Source: Bacteroidales bacterium UBA5342 (lineage in GTDB: Bacteria; Bacteroidota; Bacteroidia; Bacteroidales; UBA5342). Taken from it: a DNA stretch of 36,043 nucleotides. The DNA lies in contig DHQI01000110.1 in the NCBI GenBank assembly GCA_002408065.1, positions 1 through 36,043 on the forward strand, in the 5' to 3' direction. Position numbers and translations under genes: made by a program. The notes under the pieces are model-generated. The model saw nothing but the letters and a program-made list of their open reading frames with translations, searched no databases and was not told the origin of the DNA. Shown piece by piece: positions 25,051 to 34,279 of the stretch. Each line of letters opens with the position of its first letter. Position 1 is the stretch's first letter.

Positions 25051-27927
25051 TCAAAAATGGACGATATAATCCGTCAGATTTACATCGTGAGGAAGTTCTA
25101 TTTTTTTTCGTAAACGGTAGCGACTAATCTCTACACTACGGATTGAAATTCGTAGTAGAGGAGCAATCTCTTTGGACGAAAGATTCATCCTCAGAAGACC
25201 ACACAAGCGCATATCTTTTGCTGTAATATTAGGGTGTTTTTCTTTAAAACGACTCATAAAATCCTCGTGAACCTCATCGAAATTTTCCTCAAAGATCTTC
25301 CATTTTTCTTTGTTGTTTAGGTCACGATCAATTGACCTTAACATTTTACGAATAATAACATTACGGGTTTCAATATCCTTTTCTTCCTGAATATTTTTCA
25401 GACGGTCTTTTACCATCAGCAGCATCTTGTTTTTTTCAACCAACTCCATGGTTGAGTTGGCTATCTCCTCAGCTTTATGGCGGTTTTGCTTACGAAGGTG
25501 TTCATTTCTAAGGTAAACCATCTGTTGCTCAGCCTTTTCCGCTTTTCTTTTAAGTTCAATCTCCTTTTTAATCGCCTTGCGTTGCTGTACAATTTTTTCT
25601 CGCCTACGTACGATCTCAATACGTTTACGTGAATAAGTCAAGGAGGCAATCAGTAAGGCTACGAAAAGAAAAAACCATAGTAAAACCATATACCAATTCA
25701 GATACCAAGGGGGTAGTATCTTAAAATTGATAGACTTTTGCGTCGTCTTTTGCCGGCCTGTTATATCACTAATCATAAACTCTAAGCTATAAGAGCCATA
25801 AGCCAAAGTGTTGAGTTCAATGGTATAATTATCAAACACCTCAGGTGATAATAACTCGCCATTTAATTTTATGTCCTGCTTAATATTTGAGGGGTTCTCA
25901 TAAAGAGGAATGGCATATTTTATTTTTAGACTACGTTCAGTGTAAGGAATCTCAATAAGTTTCTGTTTGATATCAAGGGTGTTTGAAGTATAGTTAAATG
26001 TTTCCTGACTACCGGACGTTAACTGCTTAATATTTAAGGGCAATGAAAACCTATTACCTTCCCCCATACTAGCATTATACAATACAAAACCATCGGCCAC
26101 CCCTATGACTAACTCGTCGTCTGATATAAAGGAGATATTTTCGAAAGCAGAGAGAAAACTTCCTTTCAGTGGCAAAAACATATTAGAATCAAAATCCGAC
26201 AAATTACCTTTATAAATGGTCGCTTTATGCAGCTCTCCTCCACTGAACAGGTAGACACTATTATTTCTACTATTGAAGAGTTTAGTCACTTGCGTTGCTA
26301 ATGGGTAAAACTCGTTCCATTGTTCATAAGGCATCATCTTTCCGGAGGCTTCGTTATATTGATACACACGGTCGATACCAGCCACAGCTATCTGGTCATT
26401 AATTTTAAAAACCTCATTATTAGACTCTGAAGGAAGCCCTTCTGCTTTAGCAAAAAACTTTACCCTGTCTATGGCACTTAAATCATCATTAAAAACTATC
26501 TTATAAACACCTTTGTAACCATGAGACATCCATAAATTGTTGTAAGCATCAAATTCCAATACGCGGGATGACTCCTCGAAACCATCAATTTTTTGAAATT
26601 CAAAATTACCATCCTTCTCTTTCAAAATGCCGAAACCAGAGTACATACCAACCACGTAAGTATCTGGAACATTGGGGTAAGGCAAGAGTTTCCAGCAGCC
26701 TTCGGTATGCTCTATTTTAATTGAACTTTCGCCATTAATGATAAATAATCCATTATGATGCGAACAGAATATAGTACCATTAAACTCCTGAAGGTTCCAA
26801 ACCTGCCCCTGGGTACCATCGACCAATAAATAATCCTTCATAGGGTCAGACGATACCTGACGGGAATATAGCCCTTGATTGGTCCCCAGATACAAAGTGT
26901 TTTCAGAATAAAGAGAAGCATATCCAGTACCGAACCCATCTTCGTTAACAAGCTGAGAAAAAGGGGAATGAATTTTCAGATATGAAATGCCATGATCCAA
27001 GCCCAACCAAAGGTTCTGTTCTAAATCAATAAACATTGCCAACACCGTATTATTAAATAAGCCACGACGTTTGTTAATATGCTTTTTGACCTCTCCTTCT
27101 TCATTGCAAATCAACAATCCATTTTGTACCGTCCCCAATATTAAATTATTACGCTCAATCTTAAGCCCAGAGTAAAAAGTGTTTTCTTTAATAAAATCAT
27201 TAGCTGCACACTCCCAAGGCTTCCAGCTACCGTTAGTGTACACAAACATCCCTTCCTTCTGAGTGATGGCCAAAAGCTTACCTTTGAAATAATCTAAAAA
27301 CCAGATTTCTTTATCAGCAAAAAAATCACCGCCGCCTACCATACGAAGGCCATCGGACATCTGCTGCTTAAGACCAACTCCCCGCTCTACAACAAACAAC
27401 CTGTTGTTAGCAATATACGAAAAGAAAAAATTGTTTTCGGCCTCTATGGCACGTTGGAATTCACCTCCTTCAAACACAAAAATAAATTCCGAAGACTGGA
27501 AATAACACTCTCCGTTTAGTTCATGAATTTTTACAATGTCAGAAAAATTATGGTATTTTTGAGGCAAACGATCCAACCAAGATTGATAAGTGTAACTACC
27601 GTCCGGAGCCTGAACAACTTCGCCAAACTCCTGAAAAGCACCAACCAACAAATGATTATCAAGCGTACTCTGCAAACTACGCACCACCGAGAAGTTTGAA
27701 ATCGTAACCTGCCCCCACTCTATGCCGTCGTACCAAAGTAGCGTGCTGCTGTTACCAAACCACATCACTTGGTCAGCATCTTGCTCTACACACCAGTTTT
27801 GTGTCCCGGCATCATAGTCGTTGCGGTCGTAATTAGCAATAAACGGAAGACTTAAATCTTCAATATTTTGCGAAAAAATACTTGAACACAAAAAAACAAT
27901 GATAGGCAAAAAAATGTTACGTAACAT
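25051..27927 (-). CDS. SusR-like membrane-spanning regulator with LuxR-type HTH
   Basis: 958 residues. A signal peptide (about 1-19) precedes a long periplasmic region of propeller-type repeats with LWLG- and MWFG-like motifs and then a Y_Y_Y-type Ig domain (about 650-735, including SLKIKYAIPLY). One membrane helix follows (about 742-765), then a charged coiled coil (about 765-880) and a C-terminal helix-turn-helix with LSSKEIAPLLRISIRSVEISRYRLRKKI split over about 910-945. There is no kinase or receiver domain. This is the architecture of SusR-type one-component regulators, which bind an oligosaccharide in the periplasm and control transcription from the membrane. It lies between the two transcription units of the locus, divergent from susC, so it most likely controls both in response to a laminarin fragment. 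Confidence 0.88.
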   Translation of the reverse strand: MLRNIFLPIIVFLCSSIFSQNIEDLSLPFIANYDRNDYDAGTQNWCVEQDADQVMWFGNSSTLLWYDGIEWGQVTISNFSVVRSLQSTLDNHLLVGAFQEFGEVVQAPDGSYTYQSWLDRLPQKYHNFSDIVKIHELNGECYFQSSEFIFVFEGGEFQRAIEAENNFFFSYIANNRLFVVERGVGLKQQMSDGLRMVGGGDFFADKEIWFLDYFKGKLLAITQKEGMFVYTNGSWKPWECAANDFIKENTFYSGLKIERNNLILGTVQNGLLICNEEGEVKKHINKRRGLFNNTVLAMFIDLEQNLWLGLDHGISYLKIHSPFSQLVNEDGFGTGYASLYSENTLYLGTNQGLYSRQVSSDPMKDYLLVDGTQGQVWNLQEFNGTIFCSHHNGLFIINGESSIKIEHTEGCWKLLPYPNVPDTYVVGMYSGFGILKEKDGNFEFQKIDGFEESSRVLEFDAYNNLWMSHGYKGVYKIVFNDDLSAIDRVKFFAKAEGLPSESNNEVFKINDQIAVAGIDRVYQYNEASGKMMPYEQWNEFYPLATQVTKLFNSRNNSVYLFSGGELHKATIYKGNLSDFDSNMFLPLKGSFLSAFENISFISDDELVIGVADGFVLYNASMGEGNRFSLPLNIKQLTSGSQETFNYTSNTLDIKQKLIEIPYTERSLKIKYAIPLYENPSNIKQDIKLNGELLSPEVFDNYTIELNTLAYGSYSLEFMISDITGRQKTTQKSINFKILPPWYLNWYMVLLWFFLFVALLIASLTYSRKRIEIVRRREKIVQQRKAIKKEIELKRKAEKAEQQMVYLRNEHLRKQNRHKAEEIANSTMELVEKNKMLLMVKDRLKNIQEEKDIETRNVIIRKMLRSIDRDLNNKEKWKIFEENFDEVHEDFMSRFKEKHPNITAKDMRLCGLLRMNLSSKEIAPLLRISIRSVEISRYRLRKKIELPHDVNLTDYIVHF

Positions 27928-28159
27928 AACAAGAAGAGTTTATCAGTGAATAAATAAGGTATAAGCAGAGTCTTGTTTCTACTCCCCCAAGCGTAAAATA
28001 AATTGCTTTGAAGCCCTAAAAATCCCGGATATCCGACTAAAAGACACGACCAACACGGGATCTAAACGTTTATTAAAGGGCCTGCAATGTAAGGTTTTTT
28101 TTACAAAATGTAATGTTTGAGAAACAAAAAAGATGCAAAGCGCATGATTTTTGACGTAA
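27928..28159. other. Upstream region of the regulator gene
   Basis: No gene is supported here; a 63-codon minus-strand frame (27979-28170) shows no family features. It contains CGGATATCCG (28026-28035) and two AATGTAA copies (28086-28092 and 28107-28113) 21 bases apart. No convincing minus-strand promoter was found for the regulator. Confidence 0.4.
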
Positions 28160-28196
28160 ATACAAAACACACATAATACTGTTATTTTGAGTTTTA
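28160..28196. promoter_or_regulatory. Shared 40-bp element, copy B (upstream of susC)
   Basis: ATACAAAACACAC (28160-28172), 3 bases, then ATACTGTTATT (28176-28186) continuing to 28196. It pairs with copy A at 24954-24992. The centre is about 124 bases upstream of the predicted susC transcription start. A partial 8-base copy (ATACTGTT) recurs at 28313-28320. Confidence 0.6.
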
Positions 28197-28219
28197 CACT
28201 ACCCCTGTAGAGTTTTTGA

Positions 28220-28236
28220 TGTAATAATTCTGTAAT
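28220..28236 (+). repeat. Two TGTAAT repeats one helical turn apart
   Basis: TGTAAT begins at 28220 and at 28231, 11 bases apart, between the shared element and the susC promoter. Further TGTAA copies begin at 28088 and 28109. They could be half-sites for the regulator, but five- and six-base matches are weak evidence in AT-rich DNA. Confidence 0.3.
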
Positions 28237-28263
28237 GTGTTGAGGTGGTGTTGTGCTATTTTT

Positions 28264-28295
28264 TTTGGTTAGACATAGGTCTCACCTTAGATTTG
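28264..28295 (+). promoter_or_regulatory. Promoter of the susC operon
   Basis: TTTG (28264-28267), 20 bases, then TAGATTTG (28288-28295). Both boxes match the Bacteroidota consensus. Transcription would start near 28302, giving a leader of about 100 bases before the susC ATG at 28404. Confidence 0.7.
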
Positions 28296-28403
28296 CCACA
28301 GAATTACGACAAATACTGTTTTGCTCCTTAACTATCCGAAACATAACGGAAAAAGACAGACGCAGAAGAAAACCTTAATTAAACCTTAAAAACAATAAAG
28401 AGA

Positions 28404-31400
28404 ATGAAAAAGTTACTTTTTACATTATTAATCTTTACTCAGGTTAGCATGGCACAGTCCGAATGGAACATATCGGGCAAGCTATTGGAAACCTCGGGTG
28501 AAGGCGTAATTGGTGCCACTATAATGGTGAAGGAGACTTCAGAAGGAACAATTTCCGATCTGGATGGCAATTTCTCATTATCGGGAGTACCAATCAATGC
28601 CACCTTGATCGTCCAGATGATTGGCTATAAAACAAGCGAATACAAGGTCAGCAGAAACAATGAAGTCGTAAACATAACGATGGAAACAGATGCTTACGTA
28701 TTGGAAGAGTTTGTGTCGGTAGGTTATGGTCAAATGAAAAAGAGTGACCTTACGGGTGCCGTTGCTTCTGTAAAAGCTGAAGAATTGAAAAAAACACCTG
28801 CTGCAGGTCTGGACCAAGCACTGCAAGGTAAAGTAGCCGGTGTAACAGTAAACGCCAACAGCGGACAACCAGGCGAAGCGGCACAAGTACGCATCCGTGG
28901 TATTGGTACTGTAAACGGAGCAGCGCCAATTTATGTAGTCGACGGTATGATTGTAGATGACATTTCATTTTTAAGTCCGAATGATATTGCTACTACCGAG
29001 GTCTTGAAAGACGCATCATCAACAGCAATCTATGGTTCACGTGGTGCCAACGGGGTTATTATTGTAACGACCAAGAAAGGCGAAAAAGGCAAAGCACGAA
29101 TCAACGTTAACTCATACTATGGCGTACAAAACCGCTGGAATGAACTGGATTTGATGCAGCGTGACGAATTTGCAGAAACACTGATGCGTATCAACCCTAA
29201 AGCATCTTCTATTGCCAAATATCAACAAGATGGTTTTAATGCCTGGATGTACGATAATGTAGGTAGCTCACCTTACTTTCCGATGCTAAAAACGGATGCC
29301 AACCCTTATGGTATGGACTATAGCTCAGTAGAAACAGACTGGCAAGATGAAGTATTTGTAAAAAATGCACCTGTTCAAGACCATTATATCTCAATAAGTG
29401 GTGGCGATGAAAAAAACAGCTATGTGGTAAGTGCTAGTTATTTTAGTCAGGATGGTACTATTATGGGATCCGACTACCAACGTTTAACCTTACGTGTCAA
29501 TACTTCTATGAAAGTCAAAGAATGGTTGAAAATTGGAGAAAACTTATCATTTGTAAATTCTACGGGCCGTAATGCGATGCATAACAGCTCGAGCCCGGGA
29601 GCTTCGATACTATCGGCTGCTATAGCTATGGCACCTTGGGATCCGACCCATTATCCTGAAGGGTCAATCAACAACTTAGGAGAAGATTTAAGCGGACAGA
29701 TTTCTGCAGCTTCTAACTTTAAAAATGTAACCAACCCATTCTCTATGGTTGAGCACAGCTATCCTGAGAATATTGTTGAACGTTGGGTTGGAGACCTTTT
29801 TATAGAACTGACACCAATCAAAGGATTCAAATGGCGTACGGCGCTGAGTATGGATTTGGCCAATAACAGAAACAAGTCATTTTACGAAGCTTACGAATAC
29901 TCTGATTACGACAAGCGTTCCAAGAACTTTTTGTCGAGCAGTATGGATCATTACCGCACATTGATACTTGAAAACATTGCCAACTACAATGTAGACATCC
30001 GCGACAAGCACAGTTTTAATATTATGCTTGGTCAAACGTCTGAAGAATATAACTATTATGGTTTGGGCGGTTCGGGGGCCAGCATTCTGAATCCTACCGA
30101 AGCCAATTGGTATTTGTCTAAAACAACAGAGGACCAAACATACACCAGCGATGGTGTAGACCGCACACGTATGCTTTCATTTTTAAGCCGTTTTCACTAC
30201 AGCTACGACAGCCGTTATATGGTGACCATTAACTTCCGTGCTGATGGTACCAATAAATTTTCAGAAGAAAACGCTTGGGGTTATTTCCCTTCAACAGCCT
30301 TTGCCTGGCGTGTGAATGAAGAAGAATGGATGAAAGACATTAGTGCTCTGGACTATTTGAAACTAAGAGCAGGCTGGGGACAGATTGGTAATGAAAAAGT
30401 AAGCTCAACCTCATTTATGACCACCGTATTCGAATCGAGCAATGTATTTACAGGTTATCCTTTAGGAACAACTCAAGAGTTGCAAAACGGTGCCGCAGTA
30501 TTGACTTATGCTAACTCTGACGGTAAATGGGAAACGACAGAACAATGGAGCGCCGGTGTTGATTTTGGTTTTGGCCAAGGCTTAATAAGCGGAAGCTTTG
30601 AAGGGTTTATTCGCGACACAAAAGATATGATTCTAAGCGTAACAGCTCCCGCACACGTAGGTAACAGATATGCTCCTTCTTCTAACGTAGGAACAGTAAG
30701 AAACCAAGGTATTGAGCTTGTTTTAGGACATCAAGGCGAAAGCGGAGACTTTAATTATAACATAAGTGGTAATGTGTCGTTTATCAAAAATGAATTAACA
30801 GCCTTGAACGGCGGTAGTCCTGTATATGGCGACCGCACTTTGAGCGATGAAGGTTTAGCTCTCTACACCATGTGGGGGTATGAGTACGAAGGTGTATACC
30901 AGTCAGATCAGGAAGCTTTGGATCACTTATATTCTTATGATGTAAGCGAAATTGGTGTAGGTGCAGGTGATGCCCGTTATACTGACCGTAGTGGCCCTAA
31001 CGGTACTCCTGATGGAAAAATTGATGATTATGACAAAACAGATATTGGAAACCCCTTCCCTTGGTTGACTTACGGTTTAAATATGAGCGCTAATTACAAA
31101 GGTTTTGATATGCAGCTGTTCTTACAAGGGGTATACGGCAACGAAATATACAATGCTGTGCGTGAGCGCACCGAAGGTACGGGTAATGAAGCCACATTAA
31201 GTACGGCAATGCGCGATGTATGGGTAGACTATTCTGATGTGATGAAGGCAAGTATGGAAGGTTACGGTATAGACTGGACCCAATTAATAAATACAGATGG
31301 CAACATACCTAACCCTAATGGAAGTTCAATGAACGGTGAAACATCAAGCCGTCTGGTAGAAAGCGGTGCTTATTTGCGCCTGAAAAACATTCAGCTGGGT

Positions 31401-31586
31401 TACACTCTGCCTAAGGCTATGACAATGCGTGCCGGCATTGAGCGTTGCCGTTTTTATTTGAGCGGAAGTAATGTGTTTACCATAACAAAATATAGCGGTT
31501 ACGACCCTGAGGTTGGTAGTGGTATTGACTATGGTAATTATCCGCAAGCCAGAACATTTACTCTTGGTGTTAACTTAGACTTTTAA
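28404..31586 (+). CDS. SusC-like TonB-dependent outer-membrane transporter
   Basis: 1060 residues, a normal SusC length. A signal peptide ends near MAQS (about 1-18). Residues about 20-105 form the carboxypeptidase-regulatory-like domain (GVIGATIMVKE, ISDLDGNFSLSGV). The plug domain follows, with SVGYGQMKKSDLTGAV, the LQGKVAGVTV segment, RIRGIGT and IYVVDGM, then KDASSTAIYGSRGANGVIIVTTK. The rest is a beta-barrel ending in Phe (LGVNLDF). SusC proteins import oligosaccharides across the outer membrane under the lid of SusD, powered by TonB. It is the first gene of the plus-strand operon, 21 bases ahead of SusD. The cargo is inferred to be laminarin oligosaccharides from the surrounding enzymes. 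Confidence 0.96.
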   Translation: MKKLLFTLLIFTQVSMAQSEWNISGKLLETSGEGVIGATIMVKETSEGTISDLDGNFSLSGVPINATLIVQMIGYKTSEYKVSRNNEVVNITMETDAYVLEEFVSVGYGQMKKSDLTGAVASVKAEELKKTPAAGLDQALQGKVAGVTVNANSGQPGEAAQVRIRGIGTVNGAAPIYVVDGMIVDDISFLSPNDIATTEVLKDASSTAIYGSRGANGVIIVTTKKGEKGKARINVNSYYGVQNRWNELDLMQRDEFAETLMRINPKASSIAKYQQDGFNAWMYDNVGSSPYFPMLKTDANPYGMDYSSVETDWQDEVFVKNAPVQDHYISISGGDEKNSYVVSASYFSQDGTIMGSDYQRLTLRVNTSMKVKEWLKIGENLSFVNSTGRNAMHNSSSPGASILSAAIAMAPWDPTHYPEGSINNLGEDLSGQISAASNFKNVTNPFSMVEHSYPENIVERWVGDLFIELTPIKGFKWRTALSMDLANNRNKSFYEAYEYSDYDKRSKNFLSSSMDHYRTLILENIANYNVDIRDKHSFNIMLGQTSEEYNYYGLGGSGASILNPTEANWYLSKTTEDQTYTSDGVDRTRMLSFLSRFHYSYDSRYMVTINFRADGTNKFSEENAWGYFPSTAFAWRVNEEEWMKDISALDYLKLRAGWGQIGNEKVSSTSFMTTVFESSNVFTGYPLGTTQELQNGAAVLTYANSDGKWETTEQWSAGVDFGFGQGLISGSFEGFIRDTKDMILSVTAPAHVGNRYAPSSNVGTVRNQGIELVLGHQGESGDFNYNISGNVSFIKNELTALNGGSPVYGDRTLSDEGLALYTMWGYEYEGVYQSDQEALDHLYSYDVSEIGVGAGDARYTDRSGPNGTPDGKIDDYDKTDIGNPFPWLTYGLNMSANYKGFDMQLFLQGVYGNEIYNAVRERTEGTGNEATLSTAMRDVWVDYSDVMKASMEGYGIDWTQLINTDGNIPNPNGSSMNGETSSRLVESGAYLRLKNIQLGYTLPKAMTMRAGIERCRFYLSGSNVFTITKYSGYDPEVGSGIDYGNYPQARTFTLGVNLDF

Positions 31587-31607
31587 GCCCTTTAATAAAC
31601 GAAAGAT

Positions 31608-33176
31608 ATGAAAACGATTAATAAAATATTCATCGCATTTTTAACACTTATTGCATTAACATCTTGCGACGATTGGTTGCAGGAACCCCTGCCCGCTGTT
31701 ACACAGCTAGAGGACTATTACACTTCGGGAGCTACAGGAGTATATACTACAAATGCGGCTTATGTGCCTCTAACCTGGGAGTACAATGGTACTTATTACA
31801 GCGAGTTTTTTATTGGTGACATAATGAGTGATGATGCACTAAAAGGGGGGCAAAACATCAGTGACATGGCCGATGCTTACGATATGGAAAACTTTAAAAC
31901 CATTGCTAACAACGGCTTAATTCTGGACTATTACAGAGCACAATATCAAGGTATAGGACGTTGTAATTTAGGTATACGCGAAATTCCTAACTTGGATACA
32001 GATTCTACAATGACCGCAGAGATACAAGATCGTTTGATAGGAGAATTGAAATTTTTACGTGCTATGTATTACTTCCGCTTGGTTAGAAATTTTGGTGGTG
32101 TACCTCTGGTAGATTACGTTATAGAATCAGCCGATAATTGGCAACAGCCACGTGCAACAGCCGATGCTATCTACGATTTCATCATTGAAGACCTGGAAGA
32201 TGCTGAAGCACTGTTGTGGAAAAAGAGTGAATATGACGATGACGATTTAGGTCGCGCAACAAAAGGAGCAGCGCAGGCTATGCTTTTGAAGGTAAACCTT
32301 ACTATTCATGACTATGAAGCTGCCGAAGACTGGGGCGATGCCATTATGACTTCGGCCGAATATACCCTTCATAGTGATTATGCCAGCAATTTTACTCTAG
32401 AAAATGAAAATGGCACTGAATCTGTTTTTGAAGTGCAGTATACCGAAGACCCTACCAGTGACTTTGGCGAAGGTAATGGTTTTACCCGTGGTACTTTTAC
32501 AACGATACTTACCCGCTCGCGTTCATCAATACTTGGCGGTGGCTGGGGATTCAACAAACCAACACAAAACTTGTACGATGAATACGAAACCGGTGATTTG
32601 CGCCGCGAAGCCACCATTCTTAATCCTACAGATGATGAAATAGAAAATGTGGAACAAGAAATTTACTTAGGCTCACGTTACCTAAACAGAAAAAGTGGCT
32701 GGTACGATGATAACAATAACGCATATGAACTGGATCACACATCACGCGGTCCTCTTAACCGTATTGATATCCGCTATGCTGATGTGCTGCTAATGTACGC
32801 CGAAGCAGCTTGTGAAAACAATAACCTGATAGGTGCTAAAAATGCGCTGGATATAGTACGCGACCGCGCCGATACCACAGCTGCACGTAGCATTTTACCG
32901 GTATTCCCTAACTATAATGGTTATACCGATACACAAGATGATTTGCGTAAAGCTATTCGTCACGAACGCCGTGTAGAATTAGCCATGGAAGGACACCGCT
33001 GGTACGACATCAAACGCTGGGGTGTTGCTAAAGAGGTCATGGATGCCTACAAGACCACAGAAACAGCCGAAGCGCAAAGTCATATGGCAGAATTTATTTT
33101 AGGAAAACACGAATTACTGCCTATTCCAAGTAAAGAGATAGAACTGAATCCTATGGATCAAAACCCAATGTATTAA
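31608..33176 (+). CDS. SusD-like surface glycan-binding lipoprotein
   Basis: 522 residues. The lipoprotein signal ends ALTSC (C20), followed by DDW, an acidic start typical of surface export. RagB/SusD features include FLRAMYYFRLVRNFGGVPL (about 145-163), the TPR-like helices, RIDIRYADVLLMYAEA, and near the C-terminus HERRVELAMEGHRWYDIKRWG and LLPIPSKEIELNP. SusD is the lid of the SusC barrel and captures glycan at the cell surface. It is followed after 47 bases by another surface lipoprotein gene, with no terminator between them. Confidence 0.96.
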   Translation: MKTINKIFIAFLTLIALTSCDDWLQEPLPAVTQLEDYYTSGATGVYTTNAAYVPLTWEYNGTYYSEFFIGDIMSDDALKGGQNISDMADAYDMENFKTIANNGLILDYYRAQYQGIGRCNLGIREIPNLDTDSTMTAEIQDRLIGELKFLRAMYYFRLVRNFGGVPLVDYVIESADNWQQPRATADAIYDFIIEDLEDAEALLWKKSEYDDDDLGRATKGAAQAMLLKVNLTIHDYEAAEDWGDAIMTSAEYTLHSDYASNFTLENENGTESVFEVQYTEDPTSDFGEGNGFTRGTFTTILTRSRSSILGGGWGFNKPTQNLYDEYETGDLRREATILNPTDDEIENVEQEIYLGSRYLNRKSGWYDDNNNAYELDHTSRGPLNRIDIRYADVLLMYAEAACENNNLIGAKNALDIVRDRADTTAARSILPVFPNYNGYTDTQDDLRKAIRHERRVELAMEGHRWYDIKRWGVAKEVMDAYKTTETAEAQSHMAEFILGKHELLPIPSKEIELNPMDQNPMY

Positions 33177-33223
33177 TATTTTATAAACCCGGTTATTAGT
33201 ATTTAACCAAAACACTTTTAATT

Positions 33224-34183
33224 ATGAAAACAAAAGCAATTTTAATCTTAGCGATGAGCCTTGTAATGGGGGTATTTTTCACCAGCTGTGAAGACGATGA
33301 AAGCACGGTAACAGTAACAGGAATTAGCATAGACCAGAGCACTTTAGAGGTCGAAGTAGAGGCTTCTGCTACATTGGTTGCGAGCCTCGAGCCTGCAGAT
33401 GCCAGTGGCGATATATCTTGGAGCTCTTCTGATGCATCGGTAGCATCGGTTAATAACGGTGTAGTGATTGGTATTAGCGCAGGTACAGCTACAGTAGTAG
33501 CAACTCACGGTGCGTATTCTGCTTCTTGTGAGGTTACTGTTACTGCAAAAACAATTGACCCTAGCGAAACAGAATCATTGAATGGCTCTAATTATACCAT
33601 CATTCAAATTGATGAAGCTTCTTATGGTGCTATCAGCGATAAAGTAATTAACGACTGTCGTCCTGATGATACAAACAAATTCCTTTATGTATGGGACAAT
33701 ACCTTCACCGGTGCTACATCAAGTGGTTTGAATTTCTATGGACAAACAGAATCTTGGGTTAGCCTTGTGGTAGGTTCAGCAGGTTGGTCAGGAGCTGGTT
33801 ACAATATAAGCAGCACAGCTGATTTGGTTGACATGACCGATATGTATAATAACCCGGACGACTATGTGTTCCACATTGCATTCAAGAGTGCACAGGAAAG
33901 TTCTTCTTACCTCTTGATTTTTGCTGACGGAAGTGCTGAATGTAAGATTTGTATTGGTTCTTCGGCCTTTACCGATAATGGAGTTACTTACGAACCTTAT
34001 GCAGACTTTACCCGTGATAACGAATGGCATGCTATCGAGATTCCTGCCAGCAAATTCAATGAGTTGGGCGTTTTCTATAACGAAGCATTTAATGACAAAA
34101 ACATTTTTGCATTCTTAGCTGGTGGAACTGCTGGTACTACACTTGACTTTGACGCTGCTTTCTTCTACAAAAAAGCAGAGTAA
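33224..34183 (+). CDS. Surface lipoprotein with Ig-like (BIG_2) domain, candidate glycan-binding protein
   Basis: 319 residues. The lipoprotein signal ends FFTSC (C22), followed by EDDE, a strong surface-export signal. A bacterial Ig-like BIG_2 domain covers about 28-108 (ISWSSSDASVASV, GTATVVA). The C-terminal half (about 115-319) looks like a beta-sandwich with many aromatic residues (NFYGQTESWVSLVVG, NEWHAIEIPASKF) and shows no catalytic motif I recognise. The position right after SusD is where SusE/F-like or other surface glycan-binding proteins usually sit, so laminarin binding is inferred. The same Ig-like module precedes the GH16 domain encoded next. An intrinsic terminator follows 18 bases after the stop codon. 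Confidence 0.8.
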   Translation: MKTKAILILAMSLVMGVFFTSCEDDESTVTVTGISIDQSTLEVEVEASATLVASLEPADASGDISWSSSDASVASVNNGVVIGISAGTATVVATHGAYSASCEVTVTAKTIDPSETESLNGSNYTIIQIDEASYGAISDKVINDCRPDDTNKFLYVWDNTFTGATSSGLNFYGQTESWVSLVVGSAGWSGAGYNISSTADLVDMTDMYNNPDDYVFHIAFKSAQESSSYLLIFADGSAECKICIGSSAFTDNGVTYEPYADFTRDNEWHAIEIPASKFNELGVFYNEAFNDKNIFAFLAGGTAGTTLDFDAAFFYKKAE

Positions 34184-34200
34184 TAGTAATTAAATTATAT

Positions 34201-34233
34201 ATATCAGGAGGATTACCCTCCTGGTATTTTTTT
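34201..34233 (+). terminator. Intrinsic terminator between the Ig-like lipoprotein and GH16
   Basis: ATATCAGGAGG (34201-34211) and CCTCCTGGTAT (34217-34227) form an 11-bp stem with one T-G pair and a 5-base loop, followed by T to 34233. It is strong enough to end most transcripts before GH16. Confidence 0.85.
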
Positions 34234-34279
34234 CTAATATTGCAGCTGCCAATCATATCTGCTGTTGCCTTAAAAATCA

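Noticed and set aside
27979..28170. 63-codon minus-strand frame upstream of the regulator
   Set aside because: It overlaps the shared element and upstream regulatory DNA, and its low-complexity sequence shows no domain.
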